The notes under the pieces were generated by a model, which saw nothing but the letters and a program-made list of their open reading frames with translations, was not told the DNA's origin and did not search any database. Shown piece after piece: positions 5,994 through 8,512 of a stretch of DNA of 8,512 nt. The DNA lies in contig JAIRXT010000029.1 in the NCBI GenBank assembly GCA_031268125.1, positions 1-8,512 of the forward strand, written 5' to 3'. The position numbers and the translations under genes were made by a program. Numbering within the stretch: the stretch's first letter is position 1; each line of letters begins with the position of its first letter. This DNA comes from Treponema sp. Its GTDB lineage: Bacteria > Spirochaetota > Spirochaetia > Treponematales > Breznakiellaceae.

Positions 5994-7043
5994 TTAGTGA
6001 TCCTCCTCAGGGGAACCGGCCGCGTCAATATAGTTCCGCAGTATATCGGCCAGTCCCGCCGCGGAAGACCTGATATTCTCAAGCCGTTTCTGCCGGCCGG
6101 AATCGCCGCCGGAAGGGGAATCCCCCCCATAGCTACGGTAATTTGAAAGCTCCACCTCTAACTGATGAATCCGTTCCCCCGCCTCCGTAAGCTGCCGCCG
6201 GTACTGGGCATTTGAGCTGTCCAGATCCTCCAGCCGGGAATCTTTAAGTAACTCGGCAATCCGTTTCTGATAGGCGATAAGGGCCTGATCATACGATCGT
6301 TCCCGGCGCTGGTATTCCTCAATGGCTTTGAGGGACTCTTCGTGGCTCCATTTGAGCAGATTGAGAAGTTCCTCCTCTATTTTTTTCTGGTGAATCAGGG
6401 CAAGCCGGTACGAAGACGCCTCAAATTTGGCGCTCCGGGGGTAATCCTGGGTAACAACGGTGAAAATTTCCCTGGCATAGTCCAACTGGCCCATCGCATA
6501 GAGGCATTCCCCCATCCAGTATAGGGCCGCCGATTTACGGGCCGCCCCGTCGCTTTCCGTAGAGAGCAGGGCGCTGCCCCCTATGCTGTCGGCGTAGAGC
6601 TTGAGGAGCATCAGACCCTCCTCATAACGGCCCAGGTAGTAGAGGGCCCGGCCTTTGTGGTAGGGGGTATCCCGCAAGCGCTTACTTTCCGGGGCGATGT
6701 GTTCCAGCGTGTCGATATCCTGAACGGCCCCGGCAAAATCTCTGGCGGAAATTTCCGACAGCGCAATCCAGTACAGGGCTTCCGCCTTTAATTCGGGGTC
6801 CACCGCCTCCGCCTGGGAACGGCGGAGTTCCGTAATAGCCTCTTTCCAGCGGCTCTGCCGGTAAAAATCCAGCCCCTGGCGCAGCCGGACATAGCCCGGC
6901 GCAGGCCGGGCCCCCTGGTTTTCTTCCTGAAAAGCACCCGGCAGGGCAGCCAAACGGGTGTCCCCCGCACCGGACTGGGCTGCGCACCAGACCGGCAACA
7001 AGAGGAAACACCAGAGGGGAAAGAGGGCTGCCCGTTTCATCAT
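5994..7043 (-). CDS. Periplasmic TPR and coiled-coil protein
   Basis: A 349-residue protein with an N-terminal signal peptide (MMKRAALFPLW..., cleavage near AA|QS at residue 22; no acceptable lipobox because Trp precedes Cys20). It has about four TPR-like units (roughly 51-83, 87-119, 125-153, 172-204; e.g. ALYWIALSEISARDFAGAVQ and ALYWMGECLYAMGQLDYARE), with the periodic A/G and Y/F residues of the family. A long charged helical region (about 219-303, rich in E/K/R/Q/L) is a probable coiled coil, followed by a Gly/Ser/Asp linker (305-317) and a short C-terminal helix. The architecture recalls BamD/CpoB-type periplasmic TPR proteins, but the order (TPR before coiled coil) differs from CpoB, so no name is assigned. 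AGGAG lies 5 nt before the first of two adjacent ATG codons (7043 and 7040). It is the first gene of the operon, and no convincing promoter was seen in the 73 bp between it and repeat copy 2. Confidence 0.85.
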   Translation of the reverse strand: MMKRAALFPLWCFLLLPVWCAAQSGAGDTRLAALPGAFQEENQGARPAPGYVRLRQGLDFYRQSRWKEAITELRRSQAEAVDPELKAEALYWIALSEISARDFAGAVQDIDTLEHIAPESKRLRDTPYHKGRALYYLGRYEEGLMLLKLYADSIGGSALLSTESDGAARKSAALYWMGECLYAMGQLDYAREIFTVVTQDYPRSAKFEASSYRLALIHQKKIEEELLNLLKWSHEESLKAIEEYQRRERSYDQALIAYQKRIAELLKDSRLEDLDSSNAQYRRQLTEAGERIHQLEVELSNYRSYGGDSPSGGDSGRQKRLENIRSSAAGLADILRNYIDAAGSPEEDH

Positions 7044-7116
7044 CCTAACTCCTAAAGGGTTCTCCGTTGTATTTTCGGTATATCGGGGACGAAAAATAAG
7101 GGCTTAAATGCCTGTA

Positions 7117-7414
7117 CAGCAATTCCGAATTCAAAATTCCAAATCCGAAAAGAGACGTTAAAATCACCGGGGGTCCTGTCGGCTGGAAAAATCCGGGGCC
7201 CCCACCCCAGATTCTTTCCACCGACACCCCCCGTTACTTGTTCCGCATCTCTTTTCGCCGGTATCCTCATCGTAAATTACCTTATACCAAGGGTTTTTTA
7301 AGGTAAAAAAATGGTCAAATGGTGAAAGATAACACCGGGTAACATCTCCGGAAACAACACCATTTGACCATTTTTCGGTTGAACGTTTTCATTTTTCTAA
7401 AATGAGAATTGCTG
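7117..7414 (-). repeat. Structured dispersed repeat, copy 2 (about 298 bp), inverted relative to copy 1
   Basis: Reading on the minus strand it aligns with 2883-3188. The distal end is identical to copy 1 for 42 bp (7158-7117). The gene-proximal end keeps only CAGCAATTC of the terminal inverted repeat and then carries a CATTTT-AGA-AAAATG hairpin instead. Shared stems: stem A with 18 bp (7307-7324 with 7358-7375); stem B (7277-7283 with 7300-7306); outer stem C, CGAAAAGAGA/TCTCTTTTCG (7146-7155 with 7248-7257); and the long hairpin D (7178-7225), here closed by TCGG/CCGA where copy 1 has CCGG/CCGG. The GAAA mini-hairpin of copy 1 is absent. It begins 13 bp after the stop of the barrel gene. 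Reading frames inside differ from copy 1 because of a 2-nt length difference between the conserved blocks, so I treat it as non-coding. Confidence 0.85.
7305..7375 (-). terminator. Terminator-like hairpin after the barrel gene, inside repeat copy 2
   Basis: On the minus strand an 18-bp perfect stem (AAAAATGGTCAAATGGTG with its complement) and a 33-nt loop is followed by a run of seven T (complement of 7311-7305). It lies about 50 bp downstream of the barrel-gene stop codon and could terminate that transcript; on the opposite strand five T follow. The loop is longer than in typical intrinsic terminators. Confidence 0.45.
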
Positions 7415-7415
7415 G
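7398..7415. repeat. Repeat-terminus motif downstream of the barrel gene
   Basis: TAAAATGAGAATTGCTGG forms the gene-proximal end of repeat copy 2. It matches 3225-3242 at 17 of 18 positions and sits 12 bp beyond the stop codon, almost the same distance as its counterpart after dtd (10 bp). Confidence 0.5.
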
Positions 7416-7427
7416 CGGGGGCTCCCG

Positions 7428-8483
7428 TTATTCTACTGCGGCATCATCGGCCTTGGGTTTATTGCGGTTGAAGAAACCGATTTTATAACCAATGCCAAGA
7501 CCAACGGAAAAACGTGTCCAGTTTATTTCGGGGGGATTCTGTTTATGGGGATCGTTGTTCTTGGTTGTTACGCCGCCCAAATAATGAACATAGTTGACAT
7601 CTATGAAGAAGGCCCCCATGTCTCCACCCCTAACCCCTGCCTGAAACCCGCCGCCAACGCCAAGCGTGGGAAATTTCGTAGTACCTGTAGCGGTATTGGT
7701 AGGAAATGAAGCCACCCCGTAAGGTTCAAGCATAAAGTGTATCGATGGTTTTATAGGGAATTTGAGGGCCACCTCTATAGACGGGATAAGAGTATTGCCC
7801 AGGGGATCGCCAAAGTTGACCTGGAAATCCCCTTCCAGGCTTGCCCAGTTAAGAAATTGGAATTCAAGGCCCGCGGTAAAGCCCGGATACGGCAGAACCT
7901 TGTGATCAAGGACAGTGTAATTCAAAGTATCTCCGGTACTAAAGATAGCCGAGGGATCCGGGTTGGCATAAAAGGTAATGGGATAGTCAAAGGACGCACG
8001 GAGGTAAATCCATTTGTTGCGCCAGTTATCGTCAATTACTACCGCATCCGCGGCCATTTTGGTCAGGGGTACGTTGGCCATAGCCTGGTAAATAAGGTAA
8101 AGATTCCATTCGTACATTTCTTCCAGTCTTTCGAAGGCCCAGGAAAACTGCATAATCTCCCGGCCGTCCTTGGTGTCCAGAAGGGAAAGGGCCAGGACAT
8201 TGATGATCTGTTCCACCGACATGACGCCGGATTCATCTTCGTAACTGTCTTCCACATCCTGAGTAATGGTGAGATTCATGGTATAATCGGAGGCCGTCTG
8301 GTCTTCCACCACATTGTAATTGGCGCCCATAAGTTCCATTCTGAAATTTTCTGCAAAAAACACCTGCTGTTCAGGGATTCCGCCGGCAACCGGAGCAACA
8401 TACACCGACATATCATTCCGGGACTGGGCGAACAACATGACAGCGGAAAATAAAAATGCTATAATCCCTGCACACTTCTTCAT
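7428..8483 (-). CDS. Exported protein with N-terminal soluble domain and predicted outer-membrane beta-barrel
   Basis: A 351-residue protein beginning MKKCAGIIAFLFSAVMLFA, a clear signal peptide with cleavage near A19|Q20. Residues about 24-135 form an alpha/beta domain (MSVYVAPVAGG..., ..ANYNVVED) resembling in style the small periplasmic domains found before spirochaetal barrels. Residues about 140-340 show alternating hydrophobic/polar strands separated by Gly/Asn/Pro turns (e.g. FTAGLEFQFLNW, SLEGDFQVNFGD, FFIDVNYVHYLGG), typical of a monomeric barrel of perhaps 8-10 strands. The last strand, RFSVGLGIGYKIGFF, ends in aromatic residues like a BAM recognition signal but is followed by a charged tail of about 13 residues. 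An in-frame ATG at 8495 would add MSGS; there the AAGGA is only 1 nt away, against 12 nt for 8483, so the start is uncertain. A porin-like or adhesin-like role is possible, but the family is not recognised with certainty. Its promoter lies beyond the right edge. Confidence 0.85.
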   Translation of the reverse strand: MKKCAGIIAFLFSAVMLFAQSRNDMSVYVAPVAGGIPEQQVFFAENFRMELMGANYNVVEDQTASDYTMNLTITQDVEDSYEDESGVMSVEQIINVLALSLLDTKDGREIMQFSWAFERLEEMYEWNLYLIYQAMANVPLTKMAADAVVIDDNWRNKWIYLRASFDYPITFYANPDPSAIFSTGDTLNYTVLDHKVLPYPGFTAGLEFQFLNWASLEGDFQVNFGDPLGNTLIPSIEVALKFPIKPSIHFMLEPYGVASFPTNTATGTTKFPTLGVGGGFQAGVRGGDMGAFFIDVNYVHYLGGVTTKNNDPHKQNPPEINWTRFSVGLGIGYKIGFFNRNKPKADDAAVE

Positions 8484-8512
8484 TGAACCACTCATTCCTT
8501 TTTACCGTATTC

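Noticed and set aside
5994..6130. Upstream extension of the beta-rich exported protein to the start at 6130
   Set aside because: It would overlap the preceding gene by about 137 bp and bury the signal peptide; the ATG at 5992 has a strong ribosome site and correct signal-peptide position.
2883..7414. CRISPR array or integron attC cassettes as the explanation of the repeats
   Set aside because: There are only two long copies in inverted orientation, with no regular short repeat/spacer pattern and no attC core pairs or integrase gene in the window.
7737..8453. Plus-strand 238-codon open frame opposite the barrel gene
   Set aside because: It is antisense to a frame with a signal peptide and barrel-like strand pattern; no start signals were seen.

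Overview
All six genes lie on the minus strand, so transcription runs from right to left. The window suggests a host-associated or gut spirochaete of the Treponema type. The reasons are GC-rich coding DNA, a clostridial/spirochaetal-type pyruvate:ferredoxin oxidoreductase, several exported TPR and beta-rich envelope proteins of the sort common in treponemes, and an outer-membrane barrel gene. This is an inference from protein character; no rRNA or other phylogenetic marker is present.

Layout in transcription order: (1) 8483-7428, an exported protein with a small N-terminal domain and a predicted beta-barrel; (2) 7414-7117, copy 2 of a structured repeat of about 300 bp; (3) 7043-3253, a tight four-gene operon encoding a periplasmic TPR/coiled-coil protein, an exported beta-rich protein, a membrane-anchored TPR protein and D-aminoacyl-tRNA deacylase (dtd), with junctions of 1 bp spacing, 8 bp spacing and a 4-bp overlap; (4) 3188-2883, copy 1 of the same repeat in inverted orientation; (5) a GC-rich hairpin-bearing stretch and a good sigma70-type promoter; (6) 2564 to the left edge, nifJ (pyruvate:ferredoxin oxidoreductase), cut by the window after 854 codons.

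The most unusual content is non-coding. The two repeat copies (306 and 298 bp) are inverted relative to each other and flank the four-gene operon. Each has a 'CAGCAATTC' type terminus at both ends, a terminator-like hairpin with a conserved stem and a divergent loop, a second small conserved stem-loop, and a long hairpin near the distal end that carries one compensatory base-pair change between copies. Copy 1 additionally carries an inserted mini-hairpin with a GAAA loop. Non-multiple-of-three indels show the short reading frames in the element are not conserved as protein. A third terminus-like motif lies just after the dtd stop codon, matching the one just after the barrel-gene stop codon. 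This looks like a non-autonomous dispersed element or structured RNA family that I cannot name.

Functionally, nifJ would feed reduced ferredoxin from pyruvate. dtd is a translation quality-control enzyme co-transcribed with three envelope-type proteins whose function I do not recognise. The barrel gene appears to be a separate unit.
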